A stretch of 64,000 nt of DNA. It comes from Gordonia sp. PP30 (lineage in GTDB: Bacteria > Actinomycetota > Actinomycetes > Mycobacteriales > Mycobacteriaceae). Positions 34,309-42,251 of the stretch are shown one piece after another. The position numbers were made by a program, and so were the translations under genes. Below the pieces are notes generated by a model, which did no database searches, had not been told where the DNA came from, and saw only the letters and a list, made by a program, of their open reading frames with translations. The stretch lies in contig NZ_CP095864.1 in NCBI RefSeq assembly GCF_023100845.1, forward strand, positions 4,216,001-4,280,000, read 5' to 3'. Within the stretch, counting starts at the first letter, position 1. Each line of letters starts with the position of its first letter.

Positions 34309-35481
34309 ATGCCCGACCAGCGACCGCGCCTGTCCACGCGCGACCTGCTCGGCCCCACCGCGATCTTCTTCGGCGCGCTGCTGATCGCCGTCGCCGTCGC
34401 CGTCGGACCGCTCCTCGGGGACACGCTCCGCAAGGTCCCGCTCGACATCGATCAGACGTGGGTCGCCGACGGCTCCGACGGCACGCAACTGCTGGACCGC
34501 TGTTCGCTCGACGCTCCGCGTGCCCGCGTGGTGGCGGGCGCCGTCCAGCAGCACCGCCGGATCCTGGCGGTCCGGCCGGCGAACGCCCGCGTGGTCACCT
34601 TGCAGGCCGGGACCGCACTGGGCGTGGAGCACTACCTGATCGACGGTCGCGAGGTGACGCCGAAGCAGGCGTGCGCCGAGGCCACCATCAACGCGACGGT
34701 CGACCGGGTGACCCTCGATCGCGCCACCGCCGCCCCGACCGGATCCTCGGAGATCCAGTACTCCGACCAGCGCCCCGCGGTCCCGGTGCCCGACCGCCGC
34801 GGCTACACCTACGTGCTGCCCTTCGGCTTCCGCACCGGCGGTGCGCAGTACTTCGATCCGTCCACCCGGCGCACACTCCCGATGCGCGCGGTCGGCACCG
34901 AGACCGTCGACGGCCGGCAGGCGACGCATTTCGTGATCGACGTCCCGGACACCGATCTCGCGGTGGCGCAGCAGGATCCACCCTTCGGCTCCGCTCAGGA
35001 ACCGCGCGCGGTGATCCGGAAGCCGGCGGCCTGGTTCGGCACGTTCCCCGGGGTCTCGCCGACCGAGGAACTGGTCGCGACGCTGCACCACCGGGCCACC
35101 CGGGACCTGTACGTCGATCGGGCCACCGGCGTGATCCTGTCCGAACGGGCACAGATCCATGAGACCTACCGCTTCGCCGCCGACGTGACCGCGCGGAGCC
35201 CGGAGCTGGCGGGCTACGGGCTGACCAACATCGAGACCACACTGGCCTCCGACCCGCAGACCGTGCGCGACGCCGCCCGGGAGGCCACGCGTCGCGGCCG
35301 GCCGGTGACCGTCGTGACGCGCGCGGTGCCGATCACCGGCGGCGTCGCGGGGGTGGTTCTACTCGGGACCGGCTGGTGGCTGCTGCGGCGGCGGTCGCGC
35401 GAGGCCGGCGCCGGAGGTTTCGAGCCGGAGTCCGGCCCGATCAGCGATCCGGACGAGACAGAGCGATCCACAGACCGGTGA
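34309..35481 (+). CDS. DUF3068 envelope protein (Rv0227c-like)
   Basis: The 390-residue protein has an N-terminal membrane anchor (residues about 15-40), a large extracytoplasmic domain and a C-terminal membrane segment (about 345-365) followed by a short acidic tail. This is the layout of DUF3068, family of Rv0227c. The family is linked to porin-like or envelope proteins but its activity is unproven. A repeat element (34981-35003) adds the peptide PFGSAQEP inside the extracellular domain. Its last 41 bp overlap the convergent flippase gene. Confidence 0.85.
   Translation: MPDQRPRLSTRDLLGPTAIFFGALLIAVAVAVGPLLGDTLRKVPLDIDQTWVADGSDGTQLLDRCSLDAPRARVVAGAVQQHRRILAVRPANARVVTLQAGTALGVEHYLIDGREVTPKQACAEATINATVDRVTLDRATAAPTGSSEIQYSDQRPAVPVPDRRGYTYVLPFGFRTGGAQYFDPSTRRTLPMRAVGTETVDGRQATHFVIDVPDTDLAVAQQDPPFGSAQEPRAVIRKPAAWFGTFPGVSPTEELVATLHHRATRDLYVDRATGVILSERAQIHETYRFAADVTARSPELAGYGLTNIETTLASDPQTVRDAAREATRRGRPVTVVTRAVPITGGVAGVVLLGTGWWLLRRRSREAGAGGFEPESGPISDPDETERSTDR
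34981..35003 (-). repeat. Dispersed REP-like element in the DUF3068 gene
   Basis: A copy of the CCTGAGC-N4-GTCGAAGGG family with one change (plus-strand form CCCTTCGGCTCCGCTCAGG). It encodes PFGSAQEP, close to the PFDGAQEP repeats of the adjacent flippase. Confidence 0.7.
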
Positions 35482-36775
35482 CCGCGACGGCCGCGGTGGC
35501 GCTCACCGCGGCGATCAGCGCCAGCGAGAACACCGAGTGCGCCACGGTCACGATCACCACGACCTCGGCGACGATCACCAGCGACGCGGGGACCCCGCCG
35601 CGAGCCCGGTCGGCGGCGATGGCGGCCAGCAGCAGCAATTGCAGCACGGCGAGTGCGGCCCCGGTGTAGGCGAACAGCCAGAGCAGTCCGGCCACCGGCC
35701 GATAGTCGGCGGACACGATCACCGGCACCAGCGGTCCGGCGACCGCCGCACCGGCGGTGAGGACCGCCCCGATCGCGGCGAGAACCCGGGCCGCCGATCG
35801 CAGCGCCCACGCGGACCGGACCGGATCGGCCAGGCGCGGATAGACCACGACCCCCACCGCCTGCGGCAACCAGAACGCCGCCTTGGTGGCGACCGCACCG
35901 AGCGCGTAGAGGCCGGCCTCGTGCGCGCTGAGGACGCTGCGGGACAGCAGCAGGTCGATCGAGACCGCGACGATGATGACGAACTGGACACCCGACGCCG
36001 AGAGGACCGCGCCACCCAGTCCGGGCCGCCGTGAAACCGTCGTATCCGTTGGTCGCCGACCAACGGATACGACGGTGTCACGCTCACCTTCGGCGGCGCC
36101 GCGCCGGGCCCCCCGTGGTCCGCCCGCGAGGATCCCCACCAGGACCGCCGCGACCACCGTTCCGGCGGTACCGGCGGCCAGTGCGACGGCCGCTCCCCCA
36201 CCCGCGCGGACCGCGACGATCACCGGCACGCTGCGCAGCACGCCGACCGTGGCCAGCAGGGCCCCGAGCACCCCGAATCGTCCGGCGCCCTGCACCAGCC
36301 CCTGCCCGCCGGCGATCACCGCGAGCGGCGCGGCCCCGGCCATCGCCGCGAAAGCCGGGGCGGCACCGGTGTGGGCGATCCCCATCATGGCGAAACCGCC
36401 GCCCACCGAGGCGACGGCGACGACCGCGGTCACCAGGGCGATCAGCCGCCACAAGACGGCGGCCGGCCGGCCGCGCACCACCTCCCGCGCCACCACGCTC
36501 TGCAGCGCGAGCGCGGGCACCGACAGCACGAGCATCGCGGACAGCAGCACCGCGAACTCGCCGTAGGCCGACGGCCCGAGGACCCGGCTCGCCGGCAACT
36601 GCACCAGATAGGCCAGCAGATTCGCCAGCAGCGACCCCGCCGTCACGACCCCCAGCGACCGTACCGTCGCCGCGCGCTGTTCCTGAGCCCCGTCGAAGGG
36701 CGGTTCCTGAGCCCCGTCGAAGGGCGGTTCCTGAGCTTCGTCGAAGGGTTCCCCCCGATCGACGACGTCTGCCAT
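35441..36775 (-). CDS. Oligosaccharide flippase-like (MOP superfamily) membrane protein
   Basis: A 444-residue polytopic protein of the lipid-linked polysaccharide exporter type, with 12-14 membrane segments beginning at GVVTAGSLLANLLAYLVQLPA. Two foreign-looking stretches mark it: the N-terminal cytoplasmic tail holds two PFDGAQEP units and a related FDEAQEP unit, and a loop near residue 235 (GERDTVVSVGRRPTDTTVS) is encoded by a perfect-looking palindrome. The start at 36775 (MADVVDRGEP) precedes the repeats. In this locus it could flip an arabinan or mannan precursor, but that is inference. Its 3' end overlaps the DUF3068 gene. Confidence 0.85.
   Translation of the reverse strand: MADVVDRGEPFDEAQEPPFDGAQEPPFDGAQEQRAATVRSLGVVTAGSLLANLLAYLVQLPASRVLGPSAYGEFAVLLSAMLVLSVPALALQSVVAREVVRGRPAAVLWRLIALVTAVVAVASVGGGFAMMGIAHTGAAPAFAAMAGAAPLAVIAGGQGLVQGAGRFGVLGALLATVGVLRSVPVIVAVRAGGGAAVALAAGTAGTVVAAVLVGILAGGPRGARRGAAEGERDTVVSVGRRPTDTTVSRRPGLGGAVLSASGVQFVIIVAVSIDLLLSRSVLSAHEAGLYALGAVATKAAFWLPQAVGVVVYPRLADPVRSAWALRSAARVLAAIGAVLTAGAAVAGPLVPVIVSADYRPVAGLLWLFAYTGAALAVLQLLLLAAIAADRARGGVPASLVIVAEVVVIVTVAHSVFSLALIAAVSATAAVAVTGLWIALSRPDR
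36031..36081. repeat. Large palindrome inside the flippase gene
   Basis: Arms 36031-36055 and 36057-36081 are reverse complements at 24 of 25 positions, with a single base between them. The core arm is CGTATCCGTTGGTCG. The element lies in frame and encodes a loop of the flippase. Confidence 0.8.
36680..36748 (-). repeat. Three tandem 24-bp REP-like copies in the flippase N-terminus
   Basis: CCTGAGCCCCGTCGAAGGG occurs twice (36680-36700 and 36704-36724 with flanks), and a CCTGAGCTTCGTCGAAGGG variant follows (36728-36748). The 24-bp period makes eight-residue repeats in the protein (PFDGAQEP). Confidence 0.85.
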
Positions 36776-36889
36776 GCCGTCAAGTCTGCCCTGAACCCTC
36801 GCGCGCACCGCGCACCCATCGGCCGGCGCCGCCCCGTATAGACTGCTAGATCAAGCATTCGCACCGAAAGACAGCAGGCAGCCGACTCG

Positions 36890-37807
36890 ATGTACGACAC
36901 CGAACCCTTCACCGAGACCGACCACGCCGACGTCGTCGGATCGCGCATCGATCCGGTGCTGGCGCGCAGTTGGCTCCTGGTGAACGGGGCGCAGGCCGAG
37001 CGCTTCGAGGCGGCGGCCCGCTCGCGGGCGGACATCGTGGTCTTCGACATCGAGGACGCCGTCGCGCCGAAGGACAAGGACTCCGCCCGGGCCAACGTGG
37101 TCCGCTGGATGAACGACGGCCACTCGGATTGGGTGCGGATCAACGGTTTCGGCACCCCCTGGTGGGCGGCGGATCTCGAGGCCCTGGCCAAGACCTCGAT
37201 CGGCGGCGTGATGCTCGCGATGGTCGAGTCGGTGGATCACGTCACCGAAACGGCACGACGCCTCCCGAACGTGCCGATCGTGGCCCTGGTCGAGACGGCC
37301 CGCGGCCTGGAACGCATCACCGAGATCGCCGCGGCCAAGGGCACGTTCCGGCTGGCCTTCGGCATCGGCGACTTCCGGCGCGACACCGGTTTCGGCGAGC
37401 ACCCGATGACGCTGGCCTACGCGCGGTCGCGCTTCACGATCGCCGCCAAGGCCGCGAATCTGCCGTCGGCGATCGACGGCCCGACGGTCGGGTCCACCGG
37501 ACTGAAACTGAGCGAGGCCACCGCGGTCAGCGCCGAATTCGGCATGACCGGCAAGATCTGCCTGACCCCCGACCAGTGCGCCGCGGTCAACGAGGGCCTC
37601 TCCCCGTCGCAGGAGGAGATCAGCTGGGCGCGTGAGTTCTTCGCCGAGTTCGAGGCCGCGGGCGGCGAGATCCGCAACGGCTCCGACCTGCCGCGTATCG
37701 CCCGCGCCACCAAGATCCTGGACCTGGCCCGCGCCTACGAGATCGTGCCGAGCGACTTCGACGAGCCCGATCACCGCCCGCCGCCGAGCGACACCTTCCA
37801 CTACTGA
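36890..37807 (+). CDS. CitE-like HpcH/HpaI aldolase family lyase
   Basis: A 305-residue TIM-barrel protein of the citrate lyase beta/CoA-ester lyase family. It keeps the metal site: LLVNGAQAERF near residue 32, DIVVFDIEDAVAPKDKD, IVALVETARGLERI and GIGDFRRDTG. These enzymes cleave or form C-C bonds in acyl-CoA substrates such as citryl- or malyl-CoA. The companion alpha subunit is absent, as usual for free-standing CitE homologues. A TATAGA-like -10 lies upstream. Its function among envelope genes is not evident; it may simply be an insertion between Rv0226c-type neighbours. Confidence 0.88.
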   Translation: MYDTEPFTETDHADVVGSRIDPVLARSWLLVNGAQAERFEAAARSRADIVVFDIEDAVAPKDKDSARANVVRWMNDGHSDWVRINGFGTPWWAADLEALAKTSIGGVMLAMVESVDHVTETARRLPNVPIVALVETARGLERITEIAAAKGTFRLAFGIGDFRRDTGFGEHPMTLAYARSRFTIAAKAANLPSAIDGPTVGSTGLKLSEATAVSAEFGMTGKICLTPDQCAAVNEGLSPSQEEISWAREFFAEFEAAGGEIRNGSDLPRIARATKILDLARAYEIVPSDFDEPDHRPPPSDTFHY

Positions 37808-37876
37808 GCCTTCGACGGTGCTGCGGGTTCTCGATGATCATGCGGAACCGTCCACGATGACCGCGCGGAACTCGCC

Positions 37877-39625
37877 ATGATGATCGAGGACTCGACGGAG
37901 AAGCGGGTCGGTCGAGATCACCGCCCGCCGTCGGCGCCGCGCTCCACCCGCGCCGCGCTCTGGGCCGTCAGCGCCGCGGCGACCGCCGTCATCTGCTGGC
38001 CGCTCTTCGGCGGCTACCTGCTGCACCGGGATGCGGTCGCCGTCCCCCGCGTGACGCCGACGGCCGCGGCGTTCGGGATCGGCGACGCGCCGCCGCGCGC
38101 CGTCCCCCAGGACGGGGCGCTCGCACTCGCGACCACCGTGTTCGACGGCGGCTTCCTGGTCGCGGCGATCATCGCCCTCAGCCTGCTGGCGGCCGGCATC
38201 GGCTACGGGCGCCTCGCGGTCCGTCTGGTGCCCGGCGCCGGAACGGCCGGCGCCGTGGCCGCGGCGGTCGCCGGGATCTGGAATCCCTTTGTGGCGGAAC
38301 GTCTTCTGCAAGGCCACTGGAGTCTGCTCACCGGATACGCCGCGCTCGGCTGGATCGTCTGCGCCGCCGGGGACGACGGCCGCCGGGGATGGCGACGGTG
38401 GGCGGTGCTCGCCGGTCTGTTCGCCGTCGCCGGTCTGACCCCGACGGGATCGGTGCTCGCACTGATCGTGGGTGTGCTCGCGGTGGCGACCGCCGGACGG
38501 GGACCGCGCGCGGTCGCCGGAACCGCGGCGCTCTGGCTGGTGACAGCGCTTCCGTGGCTGGTCACCAGTGCGCTCGGCCCGGGCTCGGCCACCGGGGTCG
38601 GCGGCGCCCGGGAGTTCGCGGCGCGGGCCGAACCCGGCCTCGGCACCTTCGGCTCGGCGCTCGGTCTGGGCGGAATCTGGAACGCCGGCGCGGTACCGGG
38701 CAGCCGGACCTCCGGATGGGCCGCCGCGGCGACCGCGTGCCTGCTGGTGGTGGTCGCGGGCGGCGCATTCTGGCTGTGGCGGCAGCGCGCCGAGGTTCCG
38801 TCCACCGCGAAAGCCCTTGCCGCCCTGGCGCTCTCGGCGGTCGTGCTGGTGACCCTCGCGGCGACCGGACCGGGACTGCACGTGGTCGACGCGCTGCTGG
38901 CGCACGTGCCCGGCGCCGGCCTGCTCCGCGACACCCAGAAGTATCTCGCGCTCGCCGTCCCGTTCGTCACTCTCGCCGCGGCCGCCGCGGCCACCGCGCT
39001 GCGGCGCTGGGTCCCGACCGGATTCGCGGTCGCCGCGATCGCGCTGCTGGTCGTCGGACCGCTCCCCGACCTGGCATGGGGTGTCGGCGGCGCACTCCGG
39101 CCGATCCACTACCCGGCCGACTACGCGAAGGTCACCGCGCTCATCGGCCGCAGCGACCGCGCGGTGGTGGTGCTCCCGGCGTCACCGATGCGCGACTATC
39201 CCTGGAACAACGCCCCGTCGCTCTCCCCGCTGCCGCGGATGCTCGACGCCCCGGTCGTCATCGGAAACGGCCTCGTGGTCGACGGCACCACCGTCGACGC
39301 CCCGCCCGCCCGGACCCGGCAGGTGCTCGACGCCGTCGGCGGCGAACTCGATCCGCGGCGACTGGCCCGGCTCGGCGTGGGCTGGGTGGTCATCGAACAC
39401 GACACCCGGCCCGGCCCACACGACGCCGCCCCGCTACCCGCGCGGGAACGACCGCTGCGCGGCGACCGGTTGACCGTCTACCGGATCGACGGTGCCACGC
39501 GGTGGCCGAGCCCGGCACCGGCGGCCGTCGCGGCCTCACTGGCCGCGCACGCCGTCTGGCTCGGCTGCCTCGTCGTCGGTGTCGTGGCGGGCGTGTGGCG
39601 GCGGCGACGGAACATCGCGGCCTAA
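37877..39625 (+). CDS. Polytopic membrane protein (Rv0226c-like, GT-C-like topology)
   Basis: The 582-residue product has about 12 membrane segments from residue 28 to 400, then a soluble domain with VVVLPASPMRDYPWNNAPSLSPLPRM, and a last segment near the C-terminus. The length and gene order match Rv0226c (576 residues). The layout resembles GT-C glycosyltransferases, with an early extracytoplasmic loop HRDAVAVPRV, but a catalytic motif is not certain. An envelope sugar-transfer role is therefore an inference. Its 3' end overlaps the convergent GT4 gene by 90 bp. Confidence 0.75.
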   Translation: MMIEDSTEKRVGRDHRPPSAPRSTRAALWAVSAAATAVICWPLFGGYLLHRDAVAVPRVTPTAAAFGIGDAPPRAVPQDGALALATTVFDGGFLVAAIIALSLLAAGIGYGRLAVRLVPGAGTAGAVAAAVAGIWNPFVAERLLQGHWSLLTGYAALGWIVCAAGDDGRRGWRRWAVLAGLFAVAGLTPTGSVLALIVGVLAVATAGRGPRAVAGTAALWLVTALPWLVTSALGPGSATGVGGAREFAARAEPGLGTFGSALGLGGIWNAGAVPGSRTSGWAAAATACLLVVVAGGAFWLWRQRAEVPSTAKALAALALSAVVLVTLAATGPGLHVVDALLAHVPGAGLLRDTQKYLALAVPFVTLAAAAAATALRRWVPTGFAVAAIALLVVGPLPDLAWGVGGALRPIHYPADYAKVTALIGRSDRAVVVLPASPMRDYPWNNAPSLSPLPRMLDAPVVIGNGLVVDGTTVDAPPARTRQVLDAVGGELDPRRLARLGVGWVVIEHDTRPGPHDAAPLPARERPLRGDRLTVYRIDGATRWPSPAPAAVAASLAAHAVWLGCLVVGVVAGVWRRRRNIAA

Positions 39626-40804
39626 GGCCAGTAGCTCGGCGAACACCGCGGCGAAACCGTCGGCGGTCAGTTCCCACGAGTACCGGCGGGATCGCTCGCG
39701 GGCGGCCTCACCCAGCGCGGTGAGCCGGTCCCGGTCGGCCAGCAGCGCGGCGGCGGCCTCGGTGAGCCCGACGGCGTCGTCGACCAGCAGGCCGGTGCTC
39801 CCGTCGACGATCGAATCGGTCAGCCCGGACGACGCCCGGTAGCCGATGGTCGGCACCCCGTGCTGCGCCGCCTCGATCACCGCCAGGCCCCAGCCCTCCT
39901 TGCGCGAGGGCATCAGGTGCAGGTCGGCGGCGGCGAGCAGCTGGTGCTTGCGGCGTTCGTCGACGTGGCCGTGGAAGGTGACCTGTCCGTCGATGCCCAG
40001 GCGTGCGGCCTCCTCGGTCAGCGCCTGTGCCCACCATCCGCCGCCGACGACGTCGAGGTGCACGACGATCCCCCGGTCCCGCAGACCGGCGACCGCGGCG
40101 AGGGCGTGCTCCACCTGCTTGTGCGGGACGAGCCGGGACAGGACGACGAGGCGCGGCTCCGGATTCGAGAAGGCGTGCTCGTCCGGTCGGGTGGTCTCGA
40201 CTCCGCTCGACCAGCATGAGGTCGCGCCGACTCCGCCGGGCAGGGGGTCGAGGCCGTTGCGGACGACCGCGATGTTCTCCGCGGCGACCCCGAGCGTCAC
40301 CAGCTCGGCGGCCGACGGTCCGGAGACCGTCACATAGCGGGTGTTCCGGTGCACCCGCGGCGACAGCCACGACTCGATCCACCAGCCGATCCGCGCCAGC
40401 ACCGGCCCGGCGACCGGCCATTGCTCCCGATGGCAGTGATGCACCAGCAGCACGGTCGGCGCGAGGCCGGTGAGAGCGGCGAAGAAGGGCACCCCGTTCT
40501 GCGTGTCGACCACCACGTCGGGGCGCCGTCCGCGCAGCCGGCCACGGCCGACGCGCGCCGCCACCAGCGTCGCGAAGGTCCGCGGGTACACCGTGAGGCG
40601 GCCGCCCGCCCGGATCACCTGCACACCGTCCCGGTATTCGCGGCGGGCCGAACCCGGGTAGCGCGCGGTCAGCAGGGTCACCCGCAGGCCGCGCCGGGCC
40701 AGTTCGGCACCGACGCGTTCCAGGTAGCGTTCACTGCCGCCGCCCTGCGGGTGGTCGGTGTCGCGCCAGCACAGCAGCAGCACCTCGACGGTCGGAACGC
40801 TCAC
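39536..40804 (-). CDS. GT4 family glycosyltransferase
   Basis: A 422-residue cytoplasmic GT-B glycosyltransferase, at the position of Rv0225. The N-terminal domain starts with WRDTDHPQGGGSERYLERVG, and the C-terminal nucleotide-sugar domain has LVVLSRLVPHKQVEHAL and the EX7E motif in SRKEGWGLAVIEAAQHGVPTIGY. It probably uses GDP-mannose or another sugar nucleotide. A foreign insert (WSSGVETT, near residue 200) is encoded by a dispersed repeat. The GTG start at 40804 is 7 bp after TATCCT, in a 20-bp gap to the divergent methyltransferase. Confidence 0.9.
   Translation of the reverse strand: MSVPTVEVLLLCWRDTDHPQGGGSERYLERVGAELARRGLRVTLLTARYPGSARREYRDGVQVIRAGGRLTVYPRTFATLVAARVGRGRLRGRRPDVVVDTQNGVPFFAALTGLAPTVLLVHHCHREQWPVAGPVLARIGWWIESWLSPRVHRNTRYVTVSGPSAAELVTLGVAAENIAVVRNGLDPLPGGVGATSCWSSGVETTRPDEHAFSNPEPRLVVLSRLVPHKQVEHALAAVAGLRDRGIVVHLDVVGGGWWAQALTEEAARLGIDGQVTFHGHVDERRKHQLLAAADLHLMPSRKEGWGLAVIEAAQHGVPTIGYRASSGLTDSIVDGSTGLLVDDAVGLTEAAAALLADRDRLTALGEAARERSRRYSWELTADGFAAVFAELLALGRDVPSPPPHARHDTDDEAAEPDGVRGQ
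40193..40212. repeat. GGTCTCGACTCCGCTCGACC repeat inside the GT4 gene
   Basis: This 20-bp sequence has the look of a second actinobacterial dispersed repeat type and encodes SSGVET in a disordered-looking linker of the glycosyltransferase. A more degraded relative may lie at 2270-2320 between pta and ackA. Confidence 0.5.
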
Positions 40805-40824
40805 CGGATCGAGGATATGCGAGA
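40805..40824. promoter_or_regulatory. Divergent promoter (GT4 / methyltransferase), 20-bp gap
   Basis: TATCCT on the minus strand (40817-40812) lies 7 bp before the GT4 GTG. GGATAT on the plus strand (40813-40818) is 6 bp before the methyltransferase GTG, though it matches a -10 only weakly. There is no room for separate leaders. Confidence 0.45.
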
Positions 40825-41580
40825 GTGGCAGTCGTGCCCGCCGACGCCTTCGCCCGCCACGCCACGTGGTCGCGTGCCCGACGCCTGCTGCACGAGTTCG
40901 GCTACGAGCAGACCGCGCCGGACCGCTTCTACTCGGCGCTCGCCGAGGACACCGCCGACATGGTGGCCGCCCTGCATCCGGTGCCGCTGGCGCGGCAGTC
41001 GGTGCTCGACGTCGGCGGCGGGCCCGGCTTCTTCGCCGACGCCTTCACCCGGCGCGGCGCCGACTATCTCTCCGTGGAGCCGGACGCGGGCGAGATGCAT
41101 GCCGCCGGGATCGACCATCGCACCTGCGTGCGCGCACAGGGCGAGCACCTGCCGCTGCGCACCGCTTCGGTGGACGTCGCCTATTCGTCGAACGTCGCCG
41201 AGCACACCCCGACCCCGTGGGCGATGGCCGACGAACTGGTCCGCGTCACCCGCCCCGGCGGCACCGTCGTCCTCAGCTACACGCTGTGGTGGGGTCCCTT
41301 CGGCGGCCACGAGATGGGCCTGACGCACTACCTCGGCGGCCAGCGGGCGGCCCGCATGTACGCCCGCCGCCACCGCCGGATCCCGAAGAACCTCTACGGC
41401 GTCTCGCTGTTCCCGATCACCGCGCGGGCCGGCCTGACCTGGGCCCGCACCGTGCACGACGCCCGCCTGGAGGCCGCGTTCCCGCGCTATCTGCCGCACT
41501 GGGCGTGGCCGGTGGCGAAGGTGCCCGTGCTCCGCGAGGTCGCCGCCACCAACCTGGTCCTGGTGCTGCGCAAACGCTGA
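40825..41580 (+). CDS. SAM-dependent methyltransferase (Rv0224c-like)
   Basis: A 251-residue class I methyltransferase. Motif I is VLDVGGGPGFFADAF (near residue 65), the acidic loop LSVEPDAGEMHAAGID follows, and VAYSSNVAEHTPTPWAMADELVRVTRPGG covers motifs II and III. It corresponds in size and place to Rv0224c, next to the GT4 gene. The two are divergent and probably act on the same envelope glycan or lipid, but the methyl acceptor is unknown. GTG at 40825 or the next GTG (40834) could be the start. Confidence 0.88.
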   Translation: MAVVPADAFARHATWSRARRLLHEFGYEQTAPDRFYSALAEDTADMVAALHPVPLARQSVLDVGGGPGFFADAFTRRGADYLSVEPDAGEMHAAGIDHRTCVRAQGEHLPLRTASVDVAYSSNVAEHTPTPWAMADELVRVTRPGGTVVLSYTLWWGPFGGHEMGLTHYLGGQRAARMYARRHRRIPKNLYGVSLFPITARAGLTWARTVHDARLEAAFPRYLPHWAWPVAKVPVLREVAATNLVLVLRKR

Positions 41581-41589
41581 CCCGCCGAA

Positions 41590-42231
41590 TCAGTCGGTCG
41601 GCACCGATGCGCTGCACGAGATGGGGCCGCCGGTGCTGGTGGCCGAGTACAGTTCGTCCTCGCCGTGCATGATCACGCAGGTCACCTTGCCGCCGACCAC
41701 GATCGCGCTCAGTTCGGCGCTGCCGCCGGAGACGGTGGTGCGCACCGACCAGGGCGCACCGGCCGCCGCCACCAGCTGCTCACCGGACGAGGTGGTGTAC
41801 CGGATGCCGATCAGGTTCCCGTTGCCGGTGAACTGGTAGGTCACCGCGCCCGGTGCGGCGGTCGAGCGGGTCGGCGCGCTGGTGGAGGTGGAGGTGCTGG
41901 TCGACGTCGTCGTCGATTCCTCCGAGACCGTGGTGTCCGCGGAGGAGCTGGCCGACGCGGCCGCCGAGCCGTCGCCGGACGACCGGGTGCTGCGGAAGAC
42001 CAGTATCCCGGCAATCACCAGGATCACCAGGGCGAGCAGAGCGATCAGCGACAGCATGATGGTGCGGCCGGAGCCCGGCTTCCGCGGTGGCGGCGCGGCC
42101 GGCCCGGCGGCGGTGCCGGCGTACGGCTCGGGTTCGCGGTAGTTCGGCGCCTCATACGCGCCGAACGCGGCGGACGGATCGATCGGATCCATCCGCCGCG
42201 TCGGCGGGCGCTGCTCGCTGGGATCGGTCAT
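41590..42231 (-). CDS. MmpS-like membrane-anchored protein
   Basis: The 213-residue product has a Pro-rich cytoplasmic N-terminus (about 55 residues), one membrane segment (about 57-80), a Ser/Thr-rich stalk (90-125) and a C-terminal domain. That domain (VTYQFTGNGNLIGIRYTTSS, GAPWSVRTTV, VTCVIMHGEDELYS and a last Cys) matches the MmpS beta-sandwich pattern. MmpS proteins assist MmpL lipid exporters. No MmpL gene is adjacent; instead an ABC exporter pair follows 20 bp downstream on the same strand. The MmpS call is good at domain level, weak at role level. Confidence 0.75.
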   Translation of the reverse strand: MTDPSEQRPPTRRMDPIDPSAAFGAYEAPNYREPEPYAGTAAGPAAPPPRKPGSGRTIMLSLIALLALVILVIAGILVFRSTRSSGDGSAAASASSSADTTVSEESTTTSTSTSTSTSAPTRSTAAPGAVTYQFTGNGNLIGIRYTTSSGEQLVAAAGAPWSVRTTVSGGSAELSAIVVGGKVTCVIMHGEDELYSATSTGGPISCSASVPTD

Positions 42232-42251
42232 TTCCCCAACTTACCGGGCCG

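Noticed and set aside
30114..34448. A very long open frame on the minus strand opposite aftD and its neighbours
   Set aside because: It is an effect of high third-position GC on the opposite strand. The plus strand carries clear AftD domains, and the translated antisense protein is Arg/Gly-rich and without motifs.
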